Position numbers and translations under genes: made by a program. A stretch of 64,000 nucleotides of DNA from JBDKVA01 sp039679375 (GTDB taxonomy: Bacteria > Bacillota > Clostridia > Acetivibrionales > DTU013), in the NCBI GenBank assembly GCA_039679375.1, contig JBDKVA010000212.1:1-64000 (forward strand). The letters are read 5' to 3'. Positions 51,686 to 60,919 of the stretch are shown one piece after another. The notes below the pieces were generated by a model. The model saw only the letters and a program-made list of their open reading frames with translations. It searched no databases and was not told the DNA's origin. Position 1 is the stretch's first letter. Each line of letters begins with the position of its first letter.

Positions 51686-51913
51686 CTAAATTTCAGAACG
51701 ATTATTATGTAAATCCACAATAGCATTCACGGTCAGATAATACAGATATGCAGGGAGAATCTCTTTTTTTCCTTCGCAAAGCTTAAAGAGAGCAGTTTTA
51801 TCTAGTGATAAAATATCGTCTTTGTACTCCTCCAATAGATTTTTTATGTCCTGGTATTTCCTCAGCATTTCTAGAGGATTTTCAGTATACAGGCTGTCTA
51901 CTTCTTTACACAT
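51686..51913 (-). CDS. Small acidic helical protein
   Basis: A 75-aa soluble, mostly helical protein (MCKEVDSLYTEN, then MLRKYQDIKNLLEEYKDD). GGAGGTAAGG lies before ATG 51913; the longer frame from 51961 has no ribosome site. No family is recognised. It stands alone next to the tRNA, with a strong hairpin terminator far upstream of its start. It may be a phage accessory or superinfection gene. Confidence 0.6.
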   Translation of the reverse strand: MCKEVDSLYTENPLEMLRKYQDIKNLLEEYKDDILSLDKTALFKLCEGKKEILPAYLYYLTVNAIVDLHNNRSEI

Positions 51914-52029
51914 ATTTGCCTTACCTCCATCATATTTGTTGTCGAAAAAAAATTGTTGCAATCGCCTGTAGATGTGGTAAAATCAATCATAGCACAAAAA
52001 CCACCTCGCTTTTTGTTGGGGTTGGGGCG

Positions 52030-52071
52030 AAAAAGGAAGTGTCTGCCGCCAAGCAAAATCACTTCCTTTTT
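52030..52071. terminator. Bidirectional hairpin terminator
   Basis: AAAAAGGAAGTG and CACTTCCTTTTT are perfect complements (12 bases, 18-base loop), with T-runs on both strands. Confidence 0.7.
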
Positions 52072-52202
52072 ACTTTATCTTTTGTGGCCGAACTGATGTT
52101 CTTTATTCTACACCCTCCCATAAAATATATCAATAGGAATGCCGGATTATTTTGTGTAACATTCCAATGTTTACATAATTATTCTACGTCTAGAATGGCC
52201 GA

Positions 52203-52230
52203 TTTTCAACAACTGTTGTTGCATTATAAC
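52203..52230 (+). promoter_or_regulatory. Operator-like palindrome inside a promoter
   Basis: CAACAACTGTTGTTG (52207-52221) is a perfect palindrome about a central T. It overlaps the spacer between a -35-like TTTTCA (52203) and a -10-like TATAAC (52225), 16 bases apart. Position 140 bases before the HTH gene suits a repressor site. Confidence 0.4.
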
Positions 52231-52365
52231 TAAAATGAATACTTTGGACTATAAGTATAGGACTGGAACTTTTTAAACTCCTGTAGATTATATTATCCTT
52301 CTGAAGTTTTATCTATGCTCCTATAGTTGAATATGTGGTAATATTATGTAAATTATGGAGGTCAT

Positions 52366-52575
52366 ATGATACTCTTTAAACTTAAGGATAGGCTTCACGA
52401 TAGGAGCATGAACCAGTTAACCTTTAGTAAGAAAACAGGCATAAGATACAACACAGTGAACGCTTACTTCCATGGCTATGTAAAAAGAATGCGTCCCGAT
52501 GATTTAAATAAAATGTGTGAGTTCCTTGAATGCTCCTTGACTGATCTGGTGGAATATGCTCCTGATAAAAAATAA
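52366..52575 (+). CDS. XRE-family helix-turn-helix protein
   Basis: A 69-aa Cro/CI-type DNA-binding protein with almost nothing beyond the HTH: LTFSKKTGIRYNTVNAYFHG is the helix-turn-helix, followed by LNKMCEFLECSLTDLVEY, typical of small YozG-like XRE regulators. GGAGG lies five bases before the ATG. It probably controls early or lysogeny genes of the element, perhaps through the palindrome at 52207. Confidence 0.88.
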   Translation: MILFKLKDRLHDRSMNQLTFSKKTGIRYNTVNAYFHGYVKRMRPDDLNKMCEFLECSLTDLVEYAPDKK

Positions 52576-52629
52576 TTACGCTATATGCAAGAAAATATTA
52601 TATAATGAAAATGAAAGGAGAGCGATTCT

Positions 52630-52770
52630 ATGCCGCCGGTAGTAACGGTAGTAAGGCCAGATATTACAGAAGAAGAGAGACAGAAGGTACTTGATAATTT
52701 TGCAGCAGTAGTTTCGCAAGCTCTGCACTGCAAAGTAACGATTCGAAAAAAGGCTGATGACGAAGAGTAA
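52630..52770 (+). CDS. Small protein of unknown function
   Basis: A 46-aa protein, MPPVVTVVRPDITEEERQK, continuing as one amphipathic helix and a basic end. AAAGGAG is nine bases upstream and a TATAAT lies at 52601-52606. It is followed by a perfect 13-base terminator. Phage small proteins of this type are common between regulators and lysis genes; the function is unknown. Confidence 0.65.
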   Translation: MPPVVTVVRPDITEEERQKVLDNFAAVVSQALHCKVTIRKKADDEE

Positions 52771-52803
52771 ACATAAAAGTAATTGATAGCAACGGAAAAA
52801 CTC

Positions 52804-52847
52804 AGAATAAAAGTCCCCAGGATAACCTAAGGACTTTTATTCTTTTG
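52804..52847. terminator. Bidirectional terminator before the holin gene
   Basis: AGAATAAAAGTCC (52804-52816) and its exact complement (52831-52843) form the stem, followed by TTTTGTTT. It ends the small plus-strand unit and the minus-strand lysis genes. Confidence 0.85.
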
Positions 52848-52860
52848 TTTTATGTAATAT

Positions 52861-53256
52861 TTATCCCGACCGAGACCTATTTTCGAGCTTTTTAAACGTA
52901 GCCTCATAGGTTCCCATAGCTGCCGCAGTGACAATGATAGCATTTAACATTGTTAATATCACTTTATCGGTGGTTATAGTGCCCGTAAAAAACTCTACTG
53001 CAAATAAAATAAGCAATGCAATCCCATATACAACAAAGCGCGTAGGTATTTTCCATACCTTATCCAGCGGGAATTTACAAAACTGTGTGACCAGTGTGGT
53101 TGCTGCCACAGCTCCGGCCATCGTGCCGAGGAATTCCCATGTGAAATAATCGCCGATGGATTTTGGATCAGGCGGACTGTCAGCAGCATAAACCACAGTT
53201 ACCAGCATCATTACAGTCATAATGGCGACAAGAAAACAAAACAGGATCCTTTTCAT
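52861..53256 (-). CDS. Holin-like membrane protein
   Basis: A 131-aa protein with an N-terminal signal-like helix ending in Ala-Ala near residue 25 and three further hydrophobic segments (about 42-58, 72-92, 101-117). The end is short and basic. Position next to the endolysin and size point to a holin that opens the membrane at lysis. No specific holin family is recognised. Confidence 0.7.
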   Translation of the reverse strand: MKRILFCFLVAIMTVMMLVTVVYAADSPPDPKSIGDYFTWEFLGTMAGAVAATTLVTQFCKFPLDKVWKIPTRFVVYGIALLILFAVEFFTGTITTDKVILTMLNAIIVTAAAMGTYEATFKKLENRSRSG

Positions 53257-53306
53257 TTATATATCCTTCTCCCCTGTAGCCTGGGGGCAAGCATTTATAT
53301 AATTGT

Positions 53307-54734
53307 TTATATTAAACCAGTTGCTATGTTCGCCCACGTTTGTTTTCCCACAATACCGTCCACTGTGAGCTTATATTTTGTTTGATAGGCTTTTACTGCC
53401 GCCAAAGTGTTGTTGCCAAAGATACCGTCAGCGGTCCCGCAATTAAAGCCAGCATCATTAAGCAGCCTCTGTAGCAGGTTCACATACACGCCATTGTTGC
53501 CCTTTTTGAGTACCAGAAGTTCGGCCTGAGTGTATTTCCGATATGCTACGATTGCGGATATAATAGCACGCTCTCCGCCGTCCGAGGGATGATTCAGAAT
53601 TTTATCTCCGACCATGATCTGGCTCGATCCCCCGCCGTCAAAGTTGACCAGATCCACAAAGCTTAACTCATGTCCGAGCGCAGCCTGTTGCTCTGCCGTA
53701 ACGCCGAGGCTCAGGTTCTTCCACCGGCCGTCAACGACAACAAAGGCATTGTTGCCACTGCTTAAACTGCCTGCCATACTCCGGGGATGCTTCGCCGCCA
53801 TAATCGCCTTGAATGGCTCCGAATGGCTGTAATTTGTAACACCGCTCCGGATAATGCCATAGCTTGTGCCGATTGTAAAATCGCCACCTATGCCGATTAT
53901 GAGTCTGCCATTGATACACGATAGATTCTCATAACTGGATGACGGCTCTTTGTCTTGCAGGTTGTCTGTGGAATCAATAAATGCACCGTACCCCCTGGAG
54001 CTGCTGCCAAAGTATTGAGCATTCATACGTACCCAAGTAATTTCATCCAGACGGGGCTCGCCGTACATGGAGGACAGCTTTTCCAGTTTGCCCGGCATAC
54101 CCTCTGTAATATCAAGGCGGTACACATCAGGATCCATTTCCACAGTATGGACATAACTGCCATACCTACGTAATTTACAGTACTTCAATGTTTCCACTTC
54201 CTTCAGGTCGAATATCCGGCCATAACATTCAACGCATTGCTGGATTTTACTCTCTATGTCAACTGCAAATTCCCAGTGGCTGCCGTGTTCCACGATAATA
54301 GCATGCTCCATACCAAGCGATACCGCATATCGGATAATGCCGTAGTAATCTACACCTGGCTTATTGGGATATTGCCTCGTTTTAGCTCCCCTGAACTCCA
54401 GTCCAGTTGTCTTGGCAAGCTCCTGCCCGATGTACTCGGCTAGCGCCTTATCACCCGGGCGCTGCAAGCTGTAAATTACAATAATGCCGACGGCATCCTC
54501 CGGTGCGTTGGTATGGAGGCTTATCATAGTATTGCACCCGGCGTCCTTTATCTTTTTGGCGCGGCTGTACAGGTCAATGGCGTTGCCGTCCATCCGGGTT
54601 GTAAACACTTTATATTTCTTCCGGAGAGAATCGCCGAATAAGAGCATTGCATCACCTTCGCGGTATGTACCAGGGCCTGCATTACATCGGGCATGATGTC
54701 CAAGGTCAAAACCAGGGTTGCCGAATTTGTACAT
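53307..54734 (-). CDS. Endolysin: amidase_3 + NAGPA-like domain + peptidoglycan-binding domain
   Basis: A 475-aa lysis enzyme. Residues 1-170 form a zinc N-acetylmuramoyl-L-alanine amidase (amidase_3): DLGHHAR (His 13/14), Glu26, SLHTNA (His74) and IIVEHG (catalytic Glu149). Residues about 190-400 look like a phosphodiester-glycosidase (NAGPA) domain, with NFDGGGSSQ at 364-371 and ERAIISAIVAY. The last 65 residues are a peptidoglycan-binding repeat (LLQRLLNDAGF, DGIFGNNT). The NAGPA part is an unusual insert in an endolysin. There is no signal peptide, so a holin is needed. GAGGTG precedes the ATG. Confidence 0.9.
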   Translation of the reverse strand: MYKFGNPGFDLGHHARCNAGPGTYREGDAMLLFGDSLRKKYKVFTTRMDGNAIDLYSRAKKIKDAGCNTMISLHTNAPEDAVGIIVIYSLQRPGDKALAEYIGQELAKTTGLEFRGAKTRQYPNKPGVDYYGIIRYAVSLGMEHAIIVEHGSHWEFAVDIESKIQQCVECYGRIFDLKEVETLKYCKLRRYGSYVHTVEMDPDVYRLDITEGMPGKLEKLSSMYGEPRLDEITWVRMNAQYFGSSSRGYGAFIDSTDNLQDKEPSSSYENLSCINGRLIIGIGGDFTIGTSYGIIRSGVTNYSHSEPFKAIMAAKHPRSMAGSLSSGNNAFVVVDGRWKNLSLGVTAEQQAALGHELSFVDLVNFDGGGSSQIMVGDKILNHPSDGGERAIISAIVAYRKYTQAELLVLKKGNNGVYVNLLQRLLNDAGFNCGTADGIFGNNTLAAVKAYQTKYKLTVDGIVGKQTWANIATGLI

Positions 54735-54746
54735 TAATTAATCACC

Positions 54747-55028
54747 TCACTTATTTTGTATGTACCAGACTACGAAGCCCAGCAGCACGAAGAATATGCC
54801 GACTACAAGCCCCCATATTGCATTTGTAAGGCTGCCCATCTTTTTGTTCTGACTATCGATGCTTTTACAGAGGTTTTTAATCTCATTGGTATTTGTTGCG
54901 TCGGATTTGATGAGGCCATCGAGTTTGCCTTCGTGCTCGTCGAGCCATTTTTCATGGTGGTCAAGTCTCTCCTTGACTCTTTCATGTATTTTAATGCACA
55001 TTTCATTTTTTACATTTTCATCCGCCAT
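54747..55028 (-). CDS. XhlA-like holin-associated protein
   Basis: A 93-aa protein: 65 residues of polar coiled coil (ERLDHHEKWLDEHEGKLDG) and one C-terminal membrane helix (LTNAIWGLVVGIFFVLLGFV). This is the layout of haemolysin XhlA, which works with a holin in lysis of Bacillota phages such as PBSX. GGAG lies eight bases before the ATG, and the endolysin follows 12 bases on. Confidence 0.85.
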   Translation of the reverse strand: MADENVKNEMCIKIHERVKERLDHHEKWLDEHEGKLDGLIKSDATNTNEIKNLCKSIDSQNKKMGSLTNAIWGLVVGIFFVLLGFVVWYIQNK

Positions 55029-55061
55029 CCTTCCTTCTCCTCTCGTGTAAATTGAATATAT

Positions 55062-55086
55062 AAAAAGCGCCCTGATTACAGGCGCC
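55062..55086 (-). terminator. Terminator between virion-type and lysis genes
   Basis: On the minus strand GCGCC and GGCGC pair around nine bases and are followed by five T. It stands 20 bases after the 1353-aa gene and before the lysis genes, so lysis may be expressed by readthrough or antitermination. Confidence 0.65.
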
Positions 55087-55106
55087 TTTCAACTGATTAT
55101 AAATAC

Positions 55107-58100
55107 TTATTTTGCTGCATTCTCCAATTGCTTTTGCAGCTCCTTCATCTTCTTTTCCTTTTCTTCAGGAGTCATTCCGCTGTTTTTAAGCGCCTTGATT
55201 TTGGACCGGAGCGCTTCGATTTTTCTTTTTTGCATCATGGCTTCATAAACGCCTTCCCTGTCTGTAGAGTTCATTACCTGCTGGGTTTGTTTCTCGCTCA
55301 GATCCCTACGGTTCTTATCGTAATACTCCTTTGCTTCATTAAAAGCGCTTTTGCCGAATAAAGTTCCTTTTATGGCGTTTTCCGGCGTATTTTTCACCAG
55401 GTATCTGAGTTTACCGTCCTTAATATCGCCGCCTTTAACCAAATCGTTTACTGCTTCATAGGTTTTCTTTGCCTGGGCTCCGCCGAAAGATGGCAGCAGC
55501 TTTGATACAGGATCCTGCATTCCCTTTACTATCAGCAGTCCGGATCCGTACCTCGTCGGGTCGTTTCGGCCAAACAGTTCCTGCCTGGTGGGCATTTCAA
55601 TACCGGACAAATTAAAACCGTATTCCGGATATACAGACGCAATAGACTGTCCCAAAGGCACGTTGCTGAGCACTTCGCCCCCGAGCCTTCCGGCCATCTT
55701 CCATGCATTCATGTCATCTTCGGTTAAGGCGTCGGCAATCGCATCGATTGGGTCAAACGTAACACGGTTTCCGGTTATCTCTTCAGCGGTATTGTTAAAT
55801 AAATAGTTTGCTGCAAATAATGCTATAAGTCCTGCAAAGTCCTTTTCTTTGACCATGTCGCCCATAACATGCCAGAGATTCGCTACTTCAAGTTGGAACG
55901 GAGCTGCGAGCTGGAATAACTTTGACTGCTGGATCAAAGGGACTTCTCCGATTCCGCGGCCGGCCACGATCGATCTTGTCAGATCGTCTGCATATTTAAT
56001 AGGGTTCTCCATGCTGTTGGCAACCGCTTTATTATATGAGCTGTTCCAGATAAATTTAGTACCAAGTTCATCAAATGCACCCATGAACCATGCCGCAAAT
56101 TTTTTCGGCTGGTTTATCAGTTTCTGGTCAAATCGTGAAATGAGATCCTGTGCATATCTTTCACTGATAAACTGAGATTTCGCGTAAAGCTTCGCGCTCT
56201 TTCCCTTACCGATTATACCTGCCAGCGTATCGCTTATTCCTTTGCCAAGAGCGAAAGGATCCTTTACCCGCGCAATGCCAGTCGGAATATTTGCCGTCTG
56301 TGCTAAAGAAGATCGTGCATTTAGCAGTACTGTGTTTGCCTTTACCCGGTTATTCAGCCAGGTAAGCGCTCTCATTGTGGTCCTGCCACCTGGAATATCT
56401 TCCTGAATCAGCCTGTCATATTTGCTTGTTTTACCGGCAAGGCTGTTCGAGAAATCATTCAGCCATTTGATAAAATTGTTGGCGTTCTTTGTTTTTTCCG
56501 TACCCTCAGCTATGTCCTTTGCAAGGCTCCTGAATTTAACCACGTGAGGATCTATATTGATTGCATATGAAGCAGGCTGTATATAGTCTATAAACCCGCC
56601 TACGGCATCGGCCTTGTATGCTCCCTTTCCTCTTTTTTGCATGAATGACGCCCAGCGGCTTTTCGGCTTTGTAAATTCGCTTATGCCGGCCAGTTTCGGA
56701 TCGATCTGCGACGGCGTCTCGAACATGTTTTTAAAGCCTTCGAAGGAATCCTGCATTTCTCTGAAATGCCGGTAGTAATCATTTCTTTTGGGCACAAGTT
56801 TTTCCGGATTGGTCGGGTAAATCTGCCGGCGGGTTGCGTTTACCGCATCGATCAGCTCATCATATGCGCTCCTGAATGTATTATCCGCCTTAACTATGTT
56901 CTGCCAGCTGGAGGGAAACTCTTTTTGCAGATCGTCAAGCGTATACGGCACCATATTCGGAATGGTTATCTTCTTTCCAGTCTGAAGATCGATTGCGTTC
57001 GTCATTCCGGTCATTCTCTGCCCCTCGCCAAACCATTGAACTGCGGCGCTTTCTTTGCTCCCCTTTTTAATCTCTAAGCCTTTGACAACATTCTCATAGA
57101 TATCGTCGGTATATCTCTTTACAGTGTCTACATAAGACTTTTTGGCAGCGTCAAAGGGATCCAGGTATTTTTGCTTTACATATGGATATGCGCGGCCAAA
57201 CGCATCCCTGAAGTTTCGGTATACGTCCTTGAAATTCAATGTCATACCGGATTTATCTTTAATGCCCTGTGCAATTGCTTTTACGGATTCATCGCTGATA
57301 TAATTGGCACCCTCGAGGTTTTTGACAATATCATCATATATTTCATCACCCTGGAGGGATTGCGCTATTGTTTTGCCTGTAGTATCTTTGAATGCTCTTG
57401 TATCCGTCATTTCCGGCCCCGCGCTTGTATATGCGGTAAATTGGGGCTGTGCAGCTTCCTTCTTCGCGGCTCTGGTCGCCGTATTCCCTGTTGTATCAGT
57501 CTGACGCACCGGAGTGTTCCCGAATATTTCATCAGACTTCTTCTGGATGTCGTTAAGCCGTCTGAGTATATCAGGCTGGCTTGGTTCTGCATTTCCTGTA
57601 TTCGGAATTCCACCTTGTTTTTCTGACAGTTTGCTTCTAAGTTGTTTAAGCTCTTCAAGCCTGCTTAATGAATCGTCTGACATTCGCGAGGCATCTGTTC
57701 CCGCAAAGATTTCATCAATCTTTTTAAGCCTTTCAATCTTACCTATTTCCGTGTCCAGTTTTTTTATAGCTTCTTCCTGTTTTTCTGCAAATTCGCTGCT
57801 AAGACGTCTTATCGTTTCGTTCTTGCCTGGTTCTGAATTCAGTGCTTTTAATACTTCATCGTGTGTAACTGTAAAAGGCGTCTCCCGAGTATAGGCATTT
57901 TTGCTGTAATCAACATCCGGAATATCCGCTGCTTTTTTCGCGTTAATATCAGATAACCTTTTTGCTGCGCTGTTCTGCGGTATTTCGGATTTGACTGCTG
58001 TAAAAGGCGCTTCTATGGTGTTTTTGGCATCACCATAAACCGGCAATCCTACCGATCGCCTGCCCAGGTCGATCATATACTGTCCTGTGCTTTTGGCTTC

Positions 58101-59168
58101 GGTTGGGTTTCCTTCCGGCAACATCGGACGAGATCCAGGCGGTGTATTGATCGCGTTCATGTTGTTGGATACCGTCCCGCCAGAAGTTGCGAAATAGTCC
58201 GTCTTTGGTTTCGGCGCTTCCGGTAATTTCCCTTCCGGAAGAAGTAATGGAGATTTACTTATATCATCCGCAGCCGTTCCGTAAGGTGAAACATATATCG
58301 CTTCCGCCGCGTTTGTTCCAACATTGCGGGCAGCGTTGCCATCAAGCCTATTCATACGCCTCTCGGCTCGCAGGTATTCTTCCGTTGCCTGCTGCGGAAC
58401 GGATGGAATGGCAGTACCGGCTTTTTTGGCAGCCTTTGCAGCTTCCTTCATACTTTTTTCGAGTGCCTTTTGCCCTCTTGCTGCATTTACCTCAAGGTTT
58501 GTCATTGTTCCGGCTTGAGCGCCTTTCCCATATATCCCTGCCCTCGACAAATCGTCAAGTACGCCTCCCATTACATATGTTGTAGGGTCAAGAGCCGTAT
58601 TCGTAAGCATGTCTATGCCAGTGCTTAAGAATTCCCCGCCTGGTCCTTTGGCTGCAAGGTCTGTCAATGCTTTGTCATAAGACTTTGGCAGTATGTCTTT
58701 CCTCAGTGTTTTTTCACTAAAGTCTTGCGGTCTGCCCTGAGCTGCATTGACTAAAGCAACATCGGTCTGCATTAAGGCCTGCGGTATTGCGTTTAATGCG
58801 TTGCTGAATACAGATGCGATTCCGCCAAGCCCGTAGTTAACTATGCCTTTCCCTATTTTAGCAATAGGCTTGTCTTCCTTATACGCCGGTATGATATTCA
58901 TACCCAGGTAACTGCGGCTGTCATTGCCGGGCATGATACGCACACGCTGGTCAATAGGAGTTTTTGGCTTTTCAGGCTGTACCGATTTTGCTTCATTTGA
59001 AGGTTTTATTCCTGAACTGTTTTGCGGCATAGTTGTTTGCTGTATAGTATTCTGCTGTGATGCCGATTCCCATGATGGTTTTGCAAAAGAAGAAGCCCCC
59101 GAGGTTTCCCACGAAGGCCTTTTTATACCGGTATTTGATTCTGGCGTTTCCCAGGAAGGCCTGTTCAT
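55107..59168 (-). CDS. Very large phage virion-type protein
   Basis: A 1353-aa protein, probably an internal virion or DNA-ejection component. The first 36 residues repeat PSWE three times (at 4, 18 and 31). Middle parts are charged and helical, with long Lys/Glu coiled coils, and the end is again a coiled coil (KIKALKNSGMTPEEKEKKMK). Residues 940-1180 hold amphipathic segments (LLNARSSLAQTANIPTGI) that recall large polyvalent and ejection proteins of tailed phages. No enzyme motif is clear. AAGGA precedes the ATG. It follows the 552-aa gene after 12 bases. Confidence 0.8.
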   Translation of the reverse strand: MNRPSWETPESNTGIKRPSWETSGASSFAKPSWESASQQNTIQQTTMPQNSSGIKPSNEAKSVQPEKPKTPIDQRVRIMPGNDSRSYLGMNIIPAYKEDKPIAKIGKGIVNYGLGGIASVFSNALNAIPQALMQTDVALVNAAQGRPQDFSEKTLRKDILPKSYDKALTDLAAKGPGGEFLSTGIDMLTNTALDPTTYVMGGVLDDLSRAGIYGKGAQAGTMTNLEVNAARGQKALEKSMKEAAKAAKKAGTAIPSVPQQATEEYLRAERRMNRLDGNAARNVGTNAAEAIYVSPYGTAADDISKSPLLLPEGKLPEAPKPKTDYFATSGGTVSNNMNAINTPPGSRPMLPEGNPTEAKSTGQYMIDLGRRSVGLPVYGDAKNTIEAPFTAVKSEIPQNSAAKRLSDINAKKAADIPDVDYSKNAYTRETPFTVTHDEVLKALNSEPGKNETIRRLSSEFAEKQEEAIKKLDTEIGKIERLKKIDEIFAGTDASRMSDDSLSRLEELKQLRSKLSEKQGGIPNTGNAEPSQPDILRRLNDIQKKSDEIFGNTPVRQTDTTGNTATRAAKKEAAQPQFTAYTSAGPEMTDTRAFKDTTGKTIAQSLQGDEIYDDIVKNLEGANYISDESVKAIAQGIKDKSGMTLNFKDVYRNFRDAFGRAYPYVKQKYLDPFDAAKKSYVDTVKRYTDDIYENVVKGLEIKKGSKESAAVQWFGEGQRMTGMTNAIDLQTGKKITIPNMVPYTLDDLQKEFPSSWQNIVKADNTFRSAYDELIDAVNATRRQIYPTNPEKLVPKRNDYYRHFREMQDSFEGFKNMFETPSQIDPKLAGISEFTKPKSRWASFMQKRGKGAYKADAVGGFIDYIQPASYAINIDPHVVKFRSLAKDIAEGTEKTKNANNFIKWLNDFSNSLAGKTSKYDRLIQEDIPGGRTTMRALTWLNNRVKANTVLLNARSSLAQTANIPTGIARVKDPFALGKGISDTLAGIIGKGKSAKLYAKSQFISERYAQDLISRFDQKLINQPKKFAAWFMGAFDELGTKFIWNSSYNKAVANSMENPIKYADDLTRSIVAGRGIGEVPLIQQSKLFQLAAPFQLEVANLWHVMGDMVKEKDFAGLIALFAANYLFNNTAEEITGNRVTFDPIDAIADALTEDDMNAWKMAGRLGGEVLSNVPLGQSIASVYPEYGFNLSGIEMPTRQELFGRNDPTRYGSGLLIVKGMQDPVSKLLPSFGGAQAKKTYEAVNDLVKGGDIKDGKLRYLVKNTPENAIKGTLFGKSAFNEAKEYYDKNRRDLSEKQTQQVMNSTDREGVYEAMMQKRKIEALRSKIKALKNSGMTPEEKEKKMKELQKQLENAAK

Positions 59169-59180
59169 TCAATCACATCC

Positions 59181-60839
59181 TTAATTGTTATATTGGTAAA
59201 TGCCATCTGGGTCAATGCTATCAAGCAAGAAACTGTATGCACTGGTGCCTGCATTCTGTATGATCTCGGCGGCATGTTGATTAAGCCATGCTTTTTTCGA
59301 AGCAATGTCTGGAAGCTTATTCAGTTCGTTCAATGCTGAACTTGTATAGTAGTTCGATGTTTCCGTCTGTGTGGGTTCCGGATTACGTAAATTATCCGTC
59401 TCGGCCTTGATCTGGTCGAGCTGTGCCTTTTTAATGTCAATATCATACTGGCTCATTGCCGGGACAGCGCCGATCTGCTCAATTTCCTTCCTGTACTGCT
59501 GGATTTTCAGCTTTTGCTCTTCCGGATAGTTCTGAAGCTCAAGTGTGGCAAGCTGGTTAGCCAGCATCTGAGCTTTGTTCTGGAGGACCTGCGCTTGAAC
59601 CTGCGGGTTGTCAGCGCTCCTCTGCCATGCTTCATTTTCGATTTCCCACTCTTTATTCCACTCATTCCAAGCTTGTTCAGCATCAAATTGCTGTTTTGCA
59701 AGTGTATCCTGACCGCCGTATGTTCCTGTCAACTGACCTTCCTGAATACCCTTACTGAAATCAAACTGCCTGTTTTGAAGGTCTACACCCGCCCGCTGTA
59801 GGTCATAATCCGCTCCATATTTATCTGCATCCATTAGAGCCTGGGAAAGTTGAGCTTCGGTATCAGCTTCCGATGCGATCTTATCCTGTTCCGCTTCCTT
59901 ATTGATCTGTTCGATGTTACGGGCAATATCATTGAGCGTATTAGTTTTATTCTGCCTGATGGCATTTGCATTGTTCTGCGCCACGGTATTGGCGTCGATC
60001 TGTCCCTGCACGCTCATGCCGCCACGGTAACCACCTGCCGCTTCCGATCCCTCAAATACCTTTCTAAGAGATTGCGCAAGATCGGCATAATTGGATTCCA
60101 GATTTCCCTGGGCGCTTTGCACTGCCTGGTCGGACAACCCGCCATATGCTCCCAATGCTTTATTCCTTGCCGCTTCTATTTTTGCCAGCAGTCCGGATTT
60201 AACTGAGCCGAACCTGTTCTGTATGGCAGATTTTAAAGCAGCTACGTCAAAGGCGGGGACTGTGCTTTGCTGCTTCTGCTGGTTTTGCTGGCTGATTGCA
60301 CTGATCAGTGCTGCTAACTGATTCTGTATAGCAGATGTATCTGAGTTGGGTTTTGCAATTTGTTGCGTATTTACTTTGGGGTTTATCGGTGAACCAGGTA
60401 ATACCTCACCAGTACCTGCATTTGTAGCTGCAAGATTTCCGCTGCCGTCAGGCTCCCATGTATATTTCACTTCCTGACTTCCATTCGAATTAGTTACGAT
60501 ACCTGTTTGTGGGTTGTAGGAAGGTGCGGCCGGTTTTGGCGCGGGTGTAGGCTGCGACATGGATTTGTTATATGCCGCTTCCGCCGCTTTCGTTTTTGGT
60601 CCTTTAATACCGTCAATCGGTCCCGGATCGAATCCTGCTTCTTTCAGTTTTTTTTGCAATGCTGCGGTTGACTGGTTATAATTGCTGTTGGTTGACGCCG
60701 TCGAAACCGGTTTAGGCGCGGGTGAGGGCTGCGGTGCGGCAGGTGCTGCCGGCCTGGGTGATTGTGTATTGGTGACTGCTTTTGGTTTTGGTGGCGCCGG
60801 AACTCTTATACTTCCATAAATATCTTTTGCGTATGCCAT
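59181..60839 (-). CDS. Phage virion-type protein with N-terminal peptidoglycan-binding-like repeat
   Basis: A 552-aa protein. A Pro/Ala-rich start leads to a PG-binding-1-like repeat at about residues 55-95 (ALQKKLKEAGFDPGPIDGI). Then come Gln/Asn-rich and coiled-coil segments (NALGAYGGLSDQAVQSAQGN, ARNIEQINKEAEQD). It has no signal peptide. It may be a tail or internal protein that touches the host wall. GGAGG is upstream of the ATG. It pairs with the 1353-aa gene. Confidence 0.75.
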   Translation of the reverse strand: MAYAKDIYGSIRVPAPPKPKAVTNTQSPRPAAPAAPQPSPAPKPVSTASTNSNYNQSTAALQKKLKEAGFDPGPIDGIKGPKTKAAEAAYNKSMSQPTPAPKPAAPSYNPQTGIVTNSNGSQEVKYTWEPDGSGNLAATNAGTGEVLPGSPINPKVNTQQIAKPNSDTSAIQNQLAALISAISQQNQQKQQSTVPAFDVAALKSAIQNRFGSVKSGLLAKIEAARNKALGAYGGLSDQAVQSAQGNLESNYADLAQSLRKVFEGSEAAGGYRGGMSVQGQIDANTVAQNNANAIRQNKTNTLNDIARNIEQINKEAEQDKIASEADTEAQLSQALMDADKYGADYDLQRAGVDLQNRQFDFSKGIQEGQLTGTYGGQDTLAKQQFDAEQAWNEWNKEWEIENEAWQRSADNPQVQAQVLQNKAQMLANQLATLELQNYPEEQKLKIQQYRKEIEQIGAVPAMSQYDIDIKKAQLDQIKAETDNLRNPEPTQTETSNYYTSSALNELNKLPDIASKKAWLNQHAAEIIQNAGTSAYSFLLDSIDPDGIYQYNN

Positions 60840-60881
60840 GATATATACCTCCTAAATTAAATTAATAATAAAATTCCATAT

Positions 60882-60905
60882 AAAAAAGACCCCTTTCGGA
60901 GCCTT
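60882..60905 (-). terminator. Terminator of the trypsin-like gene
   Basis: On the minus strand AAGGCTCC-GAAA-GGGGTCTT forms an eight-base stem with wobble pairs and a GNRA loop, followed by TTTT. Confidence 0.7.
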
Positions 60906-60919
60906 TTGCTTTAAATTAA

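Larger units (their letters stand above)
51914..52365. other. Intergenic control region of the element
   Basis: This 452-base AT-rich gap has no secure gene. It holds the terminator at 52030-52071, a palindromic operator candidate at 52207-52221, and a small CTATAAGTATAG palindrome near 52240-52255. It separates the leftward 75-aa gene from the rightward HTH gene, as a phage switch region would. Confidence 0.5.

Noticed and set aside
51460..51726. Minus-strand 88-codon reading frame across tRNA-Arg
   Set aside because: It is the antisense of the tRNA plus flanks; such frames are a known annotation artefact and no ribosome site is present.
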